64,000 nucleotides of DNA from Telmatactis stephensoni (taxonomy: Eukaryota > Cnidaria > Anthozoa > Actiniaria > Isophelliidae). The translations under genes were made by a program, and so were the position numbers. Shown one piece after another: positions 12,548-24,579 of the stretch. Under the pieces are notes generated by a model. The model saw only the letters and a list, made by a program, of their open reading frames with translations. It searched no databases and was not told where the DNA came from. The stretch's first letter is position 1, and the number at the start of each line of letters is the position of its first letter. The stretch lies in NCBI GenBank assembly GCA_029948255.1, contig JALIZF010001761.1:558001-622000 (forward strand). Reading direction: 5' to 3'.

Positions 12548-14170
12548 GTATTTCGTTATATACAATAGGACCCATTGTAATGTACCATATATGAAGGACC
12601 TACCCAAACCTTTGATGAGAACACTGCATTAATGTGGGTTTATAGATCACCTTAAGTGCTGTATTGACAAATTCTTTGTGTTAATAAACGGCCACTATCA
12701 ACGGCCCAAATTATGCCACTTGGGGTGTTATCTTCATTCGCGCATTCTCATCAAACAGAGGCCGATACTTGTTTTTTCTGAAAGTTAATGTGTAAGGAGC
12801 AGCTAGCATAAACAATCTTGATTTGACAAACACAGAAATATATTTGCTCGGTGATTTTAACTGCAAGGGAATCTCATCTGCTGAAAGGCAAATTTTATCA
12901 TCTATGATTGATCTAGGATTACACCAACTGATCAAAGATCCAACAAGGGTTACGATATCATCTACCATTGACCTGATATTTACAAAGTCTTCACATCGCA
13001 CACAACAATCTCTGGAGTCCCTCAATGACCACTGACCTATATGGTCTTTTAAAGCGACCATATTTTATGTCGATAGCTCGTGACAGTAAATTGGGTAACT
13101 GATAAACTTGAGGTGGACAGTGCGCTCATTTAACTCCCCTCTCTCCTAGTTCAGTGCTCCGTTTTTTTAATGGTATTTAAAGCTAATTAAAGCTACACAA
13201 TCGATCATGCAAAATACAGCGAGATAAACCAAAGATCATCAATGTGCAAAGTTTTAAAAACTTTGACTCAACAGTTTTTCTTACAGACCTCAGAAATTTA
13301 CCATTGAATACAGTCTACATGTTTGATTCACCTGACGATGCTTGTTTTGCATTAGAAGAGTTTCTACGGGACATTTGTGATAAACACGGTCCACTGCGCT
13401 CAATGCGGGTTAGAGGCTCTCACCCACCTTGGATGACGGATGAAATTATCCAAACAATCAAATCACGTAATACAGCAAAACGTAAAGCTTTCACAACAAA
13501 CAAGGCCAGGAATGGAATATTTACAAACAACTAAGAAATACTGTAACTCGACTTATTGAGTTAGCAAAACGTGAGTATTACAATAGCCTTTTATCTGAAA
13601 ACTCAAAAAATCCTTCTAAGATCTGGGATACGTTTAAAAAAATTATTACCAAGCAAAACGAAAAGTAACATTAACGCCATCCCCATTGGAAATTGTACCT
13701 ACAACGACAGCAAGAACATTGCAAATCAATTAAACAAGTTCTTCACAACAGTTGCTGACCGATTCACTACCAATCCTCAAGAACATCACTCAATAACGAC
13801 CAATAGTAGCAAATCATCAAAGAACTTCAAATTTCAAGAAATATCATCAGAGTTTGTACGAAGAGAACTTTCTTCCCTGCCTGAGTATTAAAAAATCATC
13901 TGGTATGGAAAATTGCCATACACGTATTTCGAAAGAAGGCGCTGATGTTCTTGCTGCTCTTTTTACATATATCTTTAACCAGTCACTAAAAGCAGCTTCG
14001 ATACCTAAGTCATGGAAAACTGCCATGGTAACACCTTTACATAAAGATGGCGCAACAAATGATCCCAACAATTACAGACCAATATCTGCATGTAATACCT
14101 GTTGTTATGAAGATCTTTGAACAAGCTGTTCACCAACATTGTTTTCGTTTTCTTTACGAATTTTATTCTA
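11946..14170 (+). mobile_element. Decayed non-LTR retrotransposon (APE endonuclease, linker, start of RT)
   Basis: Successive frames carry an apurinic-like endonuclease followed by the beginning of a reverse transcriptase. From 11946 the endonuclease shows HLNIESL, the SETWLD catalytic block and an RNGSGSLIYI block; after a frame change near 12330 a YRPP motif is readable, and GDFN plus STIDLIFT follow at 12850-12980. The linker continues at 13244-13530 (YMFD, HPPWMTDEI). The RT start with SWKTAMVTPLHK and NNYRPIS is at 13985-14090, again with a frame slip. The element stops before the catalytic YADD region, so it is truncated and dead. The EN/RT order and motifs fit the CR1/L2-like clades of non-LTR elements. 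A foldback element interrupts it at 12409-12604. Confidence 0.85.
12409..12604. mobile_element. Foldback element with 50-bp arms and (AAT)n loop
   Basis: Arms 12409-12458 and 12555-12604 are reverse complements over 50 bases with one mismatch (position 12436 region). The 96-base loop is almost pure AAT trinucleotide. It sits in the endonuclease part of the surrounding retrotransposon, so it inserted later than that element. I could not find a clear target-site duplication. The near-identity of the arms suggests recent insertion or ongoing arm conversion. Confidence 0.85.
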
Positions 14171-14202
14171 TTTACTCTCTTTCATTCAGTCGCATTATAG
14201 CC

Positions 14203-14440
14203 CTTACAGGAAATTAGAATAATTGCCCAGGAGAGGAACAATGACAAGAGAAAATTCCTGGAAGCAATAGAGACAATGAAGACCACATATAACAAAAGAA
14301 TCGCATTAAATACGCGCATAAGTTTGGAATATTGGAAAGTAAACCTTGAAAACATATTCAAAACAGAACTAAGATCCTGATGGAGACGGACTAAGTCCGA
14401 TCGAAACGTCGAAAACAAAGGTAACCTTTCGCAGTGAAAA
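14203..14440 (+). mobile_element. Penelope-like element 3' fragment (end of GIY-YIG domain)
   Basis: The frame from about 14205 reads IIAQERNNDKRKFLEAIET, then NKRIALNTRISLEYW, and ends at a stop at about 14378. The pattern of a basic KRKFLEA block followed by NxRISLEYW resembles the C-terminal end of the GIY-YIG endonuclease of Penelope-like elements. Just after the stop lies GACTAAGTCCGATCGAAACG, a text often found at 3' ends of such elements and also seen in reverse at 47550-47585. Only the last 60 codons remain. Confidence 0.6.
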
Positions 14441-14689
14441 CTCCCGAAAACTAGAAAACCATGTTTATAAATGAACGTTTATAAACGGAAACAACATTGC
14501 TCAATGAATTTATGTTGTTTTTTAGAACTTTTGATGTTTAATCAATCATTGTGATTATGCACATTATAAACCAAACTTTCAGCCAATTGCTCATTCATTG
14601 ATAAAGCTGTAAAAGATAAAATGTCGGAAAGATTACAGCTATCTATCTTTGCTTGTTCGCGTTCGATATCGAAAGCTTGACACTGTATA

Positions 14690-14885
14690 AGAAGTGTGTA
14701 TGGCGGTCGTCGCTTCATAATCAGCAATGATCGCAAGCCACTTGTAACTAGTCTATTTCACTTCAAGTGTCAGTTGAGTAATGCGGATGTGTTGAGCCGC
14801 CTTCCTCTAAGCGATGCTCCAGAGGTGAAGTTCTCCTGCTTTGATACAGTGCATATCATGAAATATACACACATATTGATACACT
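14690..14885 (+). pseudogene. Ty3/gypsy-type pol remnant (RNase H region)
   Basis: The short frame at 14696-14880 contains YGGRRFIISNDRKPL followed directly by NADVLSRLPLSDAPE. These correspond to the RNase H tDHKPL block and the NADaLSRLP block at its end in Ty3/gypsy polyproteins; the stretch normally between them is largely deleted. No LTR or integrase was recognised next to it. Confidence 0.7.
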
Positions 14886-15039
14886 TAGTGTTGCATACAC
14901 GAAGTACCCCAGTAGATATGGAATACCAATCCTGCGCCACCCAGAGCTCCGGAGCATCCGGAGCAATTAAAAAACAAACAAACAAAAGAAATTCTTTCTG
15001 GAGTAACAAATAAAATAATTCTTGGTTTTCACCTACGTC

Positions 15040-15430
15040 ATCGAAAAATTGCCAGAGCCCTGTGTGAAATAAAAGTAACATCACTCTAAAGAGCAAGTAA
15101 AACTTTGTAACTTCACGAATTTTCAAATTAAAATGAGCTTTTGTTGCGAAGATATTGACCTTTGAAGTGCTCAATTTTTAGTAAGAAATGTATGGCACTT
15201 CGCAGTTGGAGTCACTCCACAGGTCATCAAAATAACAGCGGATCTCACGTCTCGGAGTAAAATCAGAGCACATCCTCTCAAAGAGGAGGAAAAACTTTAT
15301 AACTCCAGGAAATTTTGAGTCCAAAAGATGTTGTGATGCAAAGATATCAACGGTTTTACAAACTCAGTTATTACAAAGAAATGTATGGGGCCGCCATATT
15401 GGTGTACAACTTTAGTACACAAACATGGCG
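15040..15430. repeat. Two diverged copies of a ~180-bp repeat
   Basis: 15050-15195 and 15230-15390 share, in order, a CAGAG word, AAAACTTTRTAACT, TTTTGWGTCCAAAA-like text, TTGYGANGCAAAGATAT and AGAAATGTATGG. The copies are in tandem and well diverged. GGCCGCCATATTGG and AACATGGCGG follow at the right end. No coding content. Confidence 0.5.
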
Positions 15431-16574
15431 GACAATAAATACGATTGGCAAAATCATTTAAAATATCAACTTAATCATATATTTTGATACAGATACCCAA
15501 TAAACAATGGTTTTATTCATAGAGCAAGCCAAATGTGTGTTTACTTCTAACAAATTCATCGTTTTACGTCCTGAGGAAAACGCGTGACAGTGTTGCGTGA
15601 CAAAGATTTTTACCTTTGATAACTCGAAAACCAAACGAGGAAAATTTCTCAAATATTCAAGAAAAACGTCTCTTAGGGTATATAAGCAACATACCTTCAG
15701 ACTAAATTAAATGTGATCAATATGAAGCATGAATTTTTCCGATGACGTCACATGAAAACCAAGAATATTCCGAAGGAGCTGACAAACAAAAGAAATTCTT
15801 AATATCCAGCGTTCCAATAGGTTTATTCTGAACAGCAGGGTGACCAGAAGCAAAATCTGAATAATGCCCTTCAATTGGAGTTTCGTCATGACTAGTTCCA
15901 GAAAACTATTCTTCTCGTTGCCTAGTCGTATCTGGAAACAAACTCCCTCCTCAAGAAGGTCAATTATATTTTCAGCTGCTTTTGTCTTTTGCCTTTTATA
16001 CACTTTCCCCCACCTCAGCATACGTGCGGACCAAACACTGTCTTCTCTCCTTCAAAAGAAGGAAAAGCTAAGGCCGTTAGGTGAACGCGAAATCGTACTG
16101 ATTTTCACGGCAAAACATGGAAGCGAGGCAAAGTGTAGTGGAGCAATAATTATCAGCTTATTTTGGAGTCAAACAAAACCTTTGTTTGTTTTATCGAGTG
16201 TGACAGAAATAGCTTTAGGATAGAGTACACCCGAGACTTTGACTGGCCCAAAAACGTCAACTTTAATATCGTGTTCTATTGTTTATAAATAATAAAGACA
16301 TACAAGCACAGTGTATTACTTCTAGTCAGTTTATTTCTAGAATAATTACATTACTGCTTGCATATTGACAGCTAATGAAAAGATTGACACGAACAGATGT
16401 TTTTAAATAAATTGTCCTTCTTTTACATTATCTTCTAATTTCGATCGTTTAACTTTATAAACCCTTCCGTCCTCTAAAAAAAGCAGTTTCCTTTTCTTTC
16501 CTTTATGCCTCACGGGCTGAACATCGAGTACTTTGACAGACTTTCGCTTGCTGTTCGCTGGTAATTTAAAGTGG

Positions 16575-17150
16575 TACTTTCTCGTAGTCTAGAATACCAG
16601 CCCAGTCACCACGCTGTACAATTTTACAGATGGCAAACTTTCTCTTTGTCGAATTAGTGACACGCACTTTATTTATTACAATCTTGCAACCATCCATTAG
16701 CTGTTCTTTCTGTTCTTCCAAATTATCGGTCCAGCTAGCTTGTTTGTTTATTCTCATGCTAGTATACATCGAAAGCTATAGCTATTTGCTTTTCCGTAGC
16801 TGTTTTGGTTCTTTATCACTTTGGGGTTTGGTAGTAAAATGGTTTCGCTCTTTCTGTCGTTGGTCTTAATTACTCCGCTCTGCGTTTTTTGCTGCCTTGG
16901 TTGTGACAATTCATACACCCTGTCTTGTTCTTGCGAATAATGTTTGGTACTGTTTTCATCTGCTTTGGTTTGGCACACAACAAATTTGACTCTCGGTTGA
17001 AGTTTGGCTATGGCTTCTTGTAAGTACTTTCTTCCTTTGCTTAATATCCAGCAAAAGCACTATCCGTGGGATGAATCGCCAATCTTACTAGGTATTTTGC
17101 ACCACTGAGAACCAGTAATAGGACAATCGCGACAAACTCGCTTAACCATG
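16575..17150 (-). pseudogene. Decayed ORF of unknown, probably transposon, origin
   Basis: On the minus strand several frames join into a protein-like stretch: KRVCRDCPITGSQWCKIP near 17145, YLQEAIAKLQPRVKFVVCQT near 17020, a hydrophilic Gln/Lys/Asn-rich part (16978-16754), and WTDNLEEQKEQLMDGCKIVI to a stop near 16566. The Cys pattern at the start could be half of a zinc finger. Frame changes and a stop near 17060 break it. I do not recognise the family; repeat-derived ORFs of this style occur in many cnidarian genomes. Confidence 0.35.
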
Positions 17151-18189
17151 TTTGTAGCCTGAAGAGCAGATCCAAATGAATTGTTTTCTTCTAATCATTG
17201 GTTTATATAGAAGGCCAAAAAGGTCAAAAATTTAAACCAGGCTGAAAATGTCAAAACTAGGCCAAACGTGCAGAAAAGGCCAGGTGGGCCATATGCCATA
17301 GAGTGTGGAGCTTTCCAATTCACCTCGAAGCTAGCTAACATGTCAGGGCTTGTCTAGCTGTGACTATTGTTCTGTCTTATGACGTCACACGGTAAAATTG
17401 GTTAAGAAAGCGTTTCAAAATGAGAAATAAGCTATTGAAAAAAACTGACACCGTACTGCGAAACCGGGTTGTATCGCATAAGTTACTTAAAGGGGTCCTC
17501 TTCTTTTTAAATGAAAATAAATTAATAAATGAACATGAAAAATAACAAACAGGGAAAAACGCTGCTATCGTATAGAAAACTGTACCGACTCTTTTCATTC
17601 ACAGCAATAAAAATTAATTTAAAAAATTCTGACACAATGCTGCAATCTTACAGATGTCTTCTTGTCTCTAAAAAGAAATTAACAATTACAAATTGAAAAC
17701 AACATTAATGGTGTTGTATTATGCCGTTTTGTGTTTGTTGTTTCATTTCCCGGCCTTTTCGTGGTCGCTCTTATATTTTACACATTTTGTGCGTGCGTGT
17801 GTGTTCACTGAAATCATACATGGTGTCTTCAGTGGCCAGCAATGAAAACATAAGACCATGAAGACCACTGTAGCGTCACGAAAGCACACCGTCCTGTTTG
17901 GGTGACCTGTTTGACCTCAGTCTATTTTCTTTGATATTTTAGCTGTTGCTTTGTAATCATTGACTTTCTAATAGTATTTATTTTAGTTTGTACCGTCACA
18001 AAATTTCAGCCATACCATTTAATTACAGAGAACATTAAAATACATAATGTTTTCGATCTTTCTTTTTATCCTATCTGAGCTATTAGCTACAAACGTGGCA
18101 GTCAATGATAAGAAATTCTTGAAATTATCAAATTTGCTTTTGAAATCAAAGAGCCAGGCAAGCTGTTGCTTGAGTACATTGGAAATTAA

Positions 18190-18640
18190 ATCAAAAACTA
18201 TCTATGGAACATCTCCGTTTTTAACTCGGCTTTTTGGTCGTAGTTTTGGAGATCCAGTTCAAATTGCTGTCTATTCTAACGCTCTTATAATGGAGTTAGG
18301 TATACCTCACGTAATAAAGACATTACGTGACCAAACGCACCAGCTCAGATAGAACCTAAATGGTCTGGTTCAGAATTTCGATATTAAAATTCAGTAAAAA
18401 AAACCTTCTCAAGATGTCTTGAATGCTTGAATGAGAAATATAATTGACTTGCCTCTATGTGTGTTCGTTTAGCAACATGTAGAATATGAAATTCGTAAAT
18501 TTCCAGCTCAAAGGAAACACTCTGAATCGCGGGAGCTCCATTTAGAGTTCGATATGTGGTCAAAGTATTGGAGATCAAGCTCAAAATAACAGCCCATTCT
18601 GAAGCTCTTATAAGTGTATAGGAATATCTCGAGTTAAAAG
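18190..18640. repeat. Local direct duplication, ~100-bp units
   Basis: 18240-18310 (GGAGATCCAGTTCAAAT ... GCTCTTATAATGGAGTTAGG) and 18565-18635 (GGAGATCAAGCTCAAAAT ... GCTCTTATAAGTGTATAGG) are recognisably related and in the same orientation, together with flanking GGAxCTCCrTTT text. The copies are diverged, and a 101-codon frame over the first copy is therefore not regarded as a gene. Confidence 0.5.
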
Positions 18641-18924
18641 CTCCACTTTACATTTTTTTGCTGTTGGAAGAGCCTGTCTCTGAAAGCTAATTTCTTGGTT
18701 TTCGGCCATCTTGAATTCCTAAAGTTCCTGACTGGCGTTCACTACGAAGAGTTCGCACTCGCTTAAAGGTGATGAAGGACATTGTCTCTTACGCTCTTAA
18801 CCAATCAGGAACTGCACCACGTGACCAATTTGCGCAAGAATGGCCTTTTCTCGAGACGAAATCACACACACACAAAAAGAAAAAAAACATTTGTAGTTTA
18901 TAACTCGTTCCCGGCCTATGGCCG

Positions 18925-19100
18925 GGGGAAGGGGTAATTAAGGTGTCAAATGCAACAAAAGGACGAACTTGTTTTAAGGCACTGATGCCCATCGACACCT
19001 TTTTGACAATGTGATCAATCTGATCAGACCATGAGGGTGTTTGATCGATAAATAGGCCACGCAGCTTTGTGGAATTTACCCTTTTTATAGGTGCATTTCC
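18925..19100 (-). pseudogene. Non-LTR retrotransposon RT C-terminal fragment
   Basis: The minus strand reads VIKIGNAPIKRVNSTKLRGL, then SWSDQIDHIVKKVSMGISAL and KQVRPFV. This is the region just after the RT palm of CR1/L2-like and related non-LTR elements, where v.STK.LGv.id..LsW..hi..i.kK is conserved. The upstream side is cut by a GA microsatellite, and downstream text no longer codes. Fragment only. Confidence 0.75.
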
Positions 19101-19107
19101 AATTTTA

Positions 19108-19111
<4 letters not shown>

Positions 19112-19189
<78 letters not shown>

Positions 19190-19202
19190 AGGAAGGAAGG
19201 AA
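19112..19202. repeat. (GA)n microsatellite followed by (GGAA)n
   Basis: About 35 GA units (19112-19180) are followed after CGAA by a short GGAA run. It abuts the 5' side of the minus-strand RT fragment. Confidence 0.95.
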
Positions 19203-19204
19203 AA

Positions 19205-22200
19205 ACTGAAGAAAGAAAAGAATAGACAATCTGATGATTGTCTGTTCTTTAGCTTGCATCCTAAGCCTTTTTGCTCAAAAAGTTTTCCAATGTAACATAT
19301 CGACAGCAACAGAGAATCTATCAAATCAAGAGAAAGTCTTCGGCCCTACTTTCTACAAAATCTTTCTTAGTATTAATTCTAAACCTAACCCAAACTGTGA
19401 AAGATACTTAAAACATTAAAATTCGTAGCAAAAAAATTCAAAAAAAGAGGAGACAAAACAAGATTACCTTTTAGATTGCACAACTTCGAAAGATCAAAGA
19501 TGAACTGAGTCAAGTTATCAGGTTAGAGAATGTCGTGACTGTGTTCGAGGAGTGCCTCGTGGGTGAGATTTTAAACGGTATATATAGTCATTTCTTTAAT
19601 ATCCCCCGTTCGTATCCCACTAACTAAAGACTAGTAGATTTCTTTTGAATTTAAAATAAGCCGGAAGAATTTTTTGAAATTTGATTCTTAAAACGTCGAG
19701 GTGATCTACAAGTCTTCGACAAGGTTTAACTCATCCTGATTAAATTTTCTTTCAAAGAAATCTTTGTTTTTGTTTGAAGAGATTGTTCTTAATGGAAGCT
19801 CCAAAATTAAAAGATAAAGAGATAACAAAGAATAATATCGCAAGCACGTAGGATATCGGTTCGACTCAGCATAGTTTCTGAGGAAAGCAAATATTCTCCT
19901 TTCAACGACTCTGCTTTCTGCTCTCCCAAGTAAATTGGCAGACAAAAAACAGTGTGTCATGTTGGAAACTTATTTCAGAAAACTGATGAGGGCTTCATAA
20001 CATAAGAAAAAAATGTTGTCATTTGACATCGGTGTTCTTTTCCCCTTCATATGATTCCCAGCATGTCCATTAATTTTCGATTGTTACAATTTCCTACACT
20101 AGTGTTTCAAAGTGTGCTAATTTTACAATTTCATGTTCTCAAATGTATCGACCTGAGACCAGTTGTTTGAGAGGCATTAAACGTTGTCCAAACCATTCAT
20201 TATATTTAGCCGCATAACCGATAACATTTTTTTTTCGTTGGTTTTGATGGCTCCGGCGCTGGCTGACTTCCTTACGTACTGTAGAGACTACAGTAGTCGA
20301 TGTTATTCACAGTGTTCTTGACAAGTGTCGTTATCTTCTCCATCGCCAGAAATCACAATCATCCGGCCTTGTTTTAAATTAATGAAGCTAAACGCGCAGA
20401 GTGCAACTTTTGCGCTTTAATGCATCCATAGAAATCAAGCAAAAAAAAAAAAATTGCGCGAAGCCTTTAGAAGCCAAAATGCACTTTTTCGACAGGAAAA
20501 AGGTAAGGTCTATTGCTTTTTTGGGATGTTATATTAGTAGGCATTGGACGACCTGATCCTCATGCTTAGGAACGTGGGCTCAACTTTTGCATCCTGAATT
20601 TTGCTTTGATAAAAATCGTTACTTAATTTTGGTGGCTCGACAAGATTTTAATAGTACAAGGACAGAAGTAGCTGAAGACGTGAACGACAAAAGTGTTTAG
20701 CGAAATAGGTAAGGTCAGTGTAATTTAAATATCCAAACGTGATTTTTTCTCCTGGACGTTGTGTATATGCTCAAAATTTGTGTTGGGGACTCAACTTTCA
20801 AGTATTTTGTATATAAATCGTAACCCGAGCGAGTATAGAAATAGTTCTATACATTTTATTGTATCTCTAAGTTGACAATGCGCGCCTCCAAAGCCTGGTC
20901 CGAGTGCAACATTTCAGCTCATGCGGTTACGATTTCTGGCGAAGCCTTCTCAAAGCCAAGCTTATAGTGTTACTTTCGACATTAACGTTAATTGAACTTT
21001 TTAGAAGCCGTTTTCTGATAGCCTTTGTGCTTTGTTGAAATATATTGGGAAGTGGAAAGCAGATAAATTTACGAAATACGTTGAGCGTTGACAGTTCTAA
21101 AAAAAATAGTTCAAGTCCAACTCGGCCTTTCGGGTTTTTATCGACATCTTTTCGAATTTGCGCATCGGCGATCCGATACTGTTATCTTTTCCTCTTATTT
21201 TCCTGCGATTTCGTGTACAATGTTGCCAAATGGTCTACTGAATAGCAAAAACTGTAAAGATTTTCATAAAAATTCTAGTGAGTCTGCCATTCTGTAGACC
21301 TTCAAAGCACATTAAAAAGGTAGTACACAGAAACTGAGCCCACAATGTAGGGAGTTACGATTTAGATGCAAAACTTTCAACATAGTACTGTCTTTAATTT
21401 GGATATTTCAAACTCAGCGCTTTCTTTACAAAACATTTCGTGTACATTTTATCCCTTTTTTATTTCCTCCGGAGTATGCAAGAAATTTTTTTGAAAACGA
21501 AATTCTGCATCGCCAAGCAATAGTTCAGTTACAACAGGATAGTTCAATTTTTTAAGTTCTTATGAAGAATTTTTGTATCTACTGCAGGCCATCGTGTTGA
21601 AAATGGATATACTTCATGATTCACCCAAATTATGAGATCATGGTATATTGGTATTCAGCAGAACATGTATGAGTTCTGACACGAAGTTCTATGCTTGTTA
21701 ACAATAGAAATGTGTTAACAATAGAAAAGTCGGAATATTGTCGGAAAATACACGGGAACAAACAAGTAAAGACAAAATGACGTACAAATCGACGGAACGT
21801 CTTTCGGAAACATCCAGGAAAAGTCACGGACAAGTAATTAACAAGCACGAAGTGAGCACGAAGTTCCATGTGACTGACGACTGTTGACAAGTTTCAGACA
21901 GGATCTTGGTAAGTGATGTTTTTAACAATGTTTTTATTCCCATCCCTCAGCTTTAATAGAATGTGTCAGGTTTATTCTTATGGAGAATTTTTAAATCAGT
22001 ATTCAATTAATTTTGAGGTTGTTTTTAAGTGTAAGAAGTGTTTGTCTCGATCTCGTTTGAGCCTTTCGCAAGTGTTCTATCCTTTAGCAACAGTAAACAA
22101 GTTTACAACGATTGCATGTAAACTATCACTGAAATAACTCATTCATTATTATACAATATTATTTCAGCTCCTATTAAGGAAATGTAATGGCCTTCGTATG

Positions 22201-24570
22201 TACGAAGAGCTCAAACATGTGGACCTTGATTGTAAGGCCGAACAAACACTAGCAATTCCTTTTACAAAACCTATGACACTGTCTATGAAAGCTGTCTCTA
22301 TTGATGGACGTAAAAACATTGTTAAAAATATCACTTACCAAGTTTTTTTGAACGTTTCTGTCCAAATCCATAGATTTTTTCATCACTCTTCGTGTTTTTC
22401 TTTTCATTGCATTTCACATTGTCAAAAATATGTCTATAACACTTCTGCAGTAGATACATGCACCTTTCAGGTCCCTTTTATTTTATAACTTTCATTACTC
22501 GGGCTACCTGTGGTAGCTCGAGTCTAGGTTTACCTTTTCGGTCTATCTATCAATCTATCAATCTATCAACGTCGCAAATCGGCAAATTACCCAGAAGCCT
22601 TTGGGGTACACTGTTGACCACGAGGCTTCCTGTGGTCGCAAGAGATTGAAAACAAAATGGCGGACGCTATGAATTCGGAATTTTTCGAACTATTGGCTTT
22701 TAATCTCAATATACTTTGCTTTAATCGTTAATATCGAATTCTCGAATTTAGTGATGACCTTCTTACCAGCTGTTGTAATCAACTTAGAGTCTATAATGTC
22801 TTGATCGCCCAAGAACACGAGACAGATCGATTTGTGGCAGCGAACTTCACTTGAGGACAGACATGTAAGACACGGAGATATTGTCTTTAATTAGATCAGT
22901 AGTTTGTTTTATAAATTAATAATATTTCACCACTGCTTGCACATAATATTTGCTTACACGGTGTCTACAGTCATGCTCTTCCTGAGAGCCGTGTTAAAAA
23001 CGAACTAATTAACTAACAATATCTACAATGTTTATTTAACTAGAAAGCCAAGGAGATTCTTGCCTTTGCGTAATAAGGTGACTAACGTGTATTCAATAAT
23101 TAAGCCAGGAAACAGGAATTAGTAAATGGTGCAAAATTACACCAAATAAACAATGGAAAACAAATGATTTTTTATTATTAACTTATAAATATTTAGTGCA
23201 ATCTGTATTTTGTACAAATATGTCATGATTTAATATTGAATGCACTTTATTGTCAATCATGCTCAATGCTAGCAGATAAAAATATAGTGATGGATAATCA
23301 TGGAAATGATAGTAATGTTTATGAGACCTTATATTAGCAACAATTGAAGAATTATACAATGTACAATATGATATTTGTACAATGTACAAAATGATATTTT
23401 CAATCAATGAAAAGTGATACTCAACCACAAATTTGTACAAGCTTTGTGCAACCATGTTCACAGAAACAAGATAAAGTGGACTGAATTGAAGATATTACTG
23501 TATGTAGTAGTATCAGATTGATGTGCATGGAGGAGCTATATATGGTATCGGTACTGAGCATATATTGTATGACATTACACTTCTTCAAATAAAGCCAGAT
23601 CAGCAACTGACTACTGCTATAATTATTGATCTGCTCCATATTGAAAACATGGTAATACATGCATTGAAAAGTTGTGTTAAGAAACTGAAATGATTTCATA
23701 GAAAGGTAACTGTGGTACTTCTAGAATCTACCAATGTGACAACAGCAATATCAAAATCATTTTAACTTGGACATCAAAACAGTCTGCCACAGTTTGTAAC
23801 TTTTGTTTCCATAAGTCAAAGTAAAAAAGTACAGAATAGAAATTTAAATTGTCTGAGCTATAATGTATTATCTATAGATCATATTGGACCATTTGGTAGG
23901 CATTTATAAAACAAAGCAGACTGTATACTGTATATGTCTGGTGTGATAAAAAGACCAGCAGTATATTAATAACCACCACGATGTGGTACAATTATGTACA
24001 AATTATGTGGTACAATTATGTACTTTCTCCCCAATATAATTTGTGTTCTACTCTGGGAGTACTTGTCATGCATTTTTGCAATCAAAAGACACTGACAAGT
24101 CAAACTGGTTTCCATCAACTTCTGTTATCCATTTCTCCCCAAGTACTATACACAGGTGTAGCCCGAGTGAACGCCTATTAGGCGTCTAGTTATATATGCA
24201 TTCTTAATGAATGCCTAAACGCCGCGCACTCGGCTTATAGTTCCCAGATGAAACATATATGTATTATCTGAAACATAACGCTTCGTTGAATAAATATAAA
24301 ATTGTATGACCGATAAAATATCTTAGAGATTCCAATGAACTTTCAAACCAAAACAGTTCGAGTCTAAAGTCCTGTGTATGCACGAATAGAAAATACATTT
24401 TTTTTCTCAAATTTTTCCCTGATTGGAAACGAATGAGCCTCTGACTACCAGGAATTTATGTTCTAAAAAAAAGACATTTCTTGCACGCACCGTGACAAAA
24501 TATGTTACACGGATACTCCTAGTAATGGTTCCTGACAGAAATATATTACAAAAATCAAAATAACATTATG
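19205..24570. other. Long intergenic stretch, no gene recognised
   Basis: Frames are short and unremarkable. Minor structure: a poly-A run at 20443-20455, related GCGAAGCCTTY words at 20460 and 20941, a (CTAT/CAAT)n patch at 22545-22570, a GGCTACCTGTGGTAGC palindrome-like word near 22501, and a short direct repeat of ATTATGTGGTACAA near 24000. None identifies a gene or a transposon. Confidence 0.4.
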
Positions 24571-24579
24571 CTATTCCCG

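Noticed and set aside
15864..16223. 119-codon plus-strand frame
   Set aside because: Contains no recognisable motif or convincing signal peptide, and the surroundings are repeat-derived.
18047..18352. 101-codon frame with hydrophobic start
   Set aside because: Covers one copy of a local duplication whose other copy has stops; no splice or family support.
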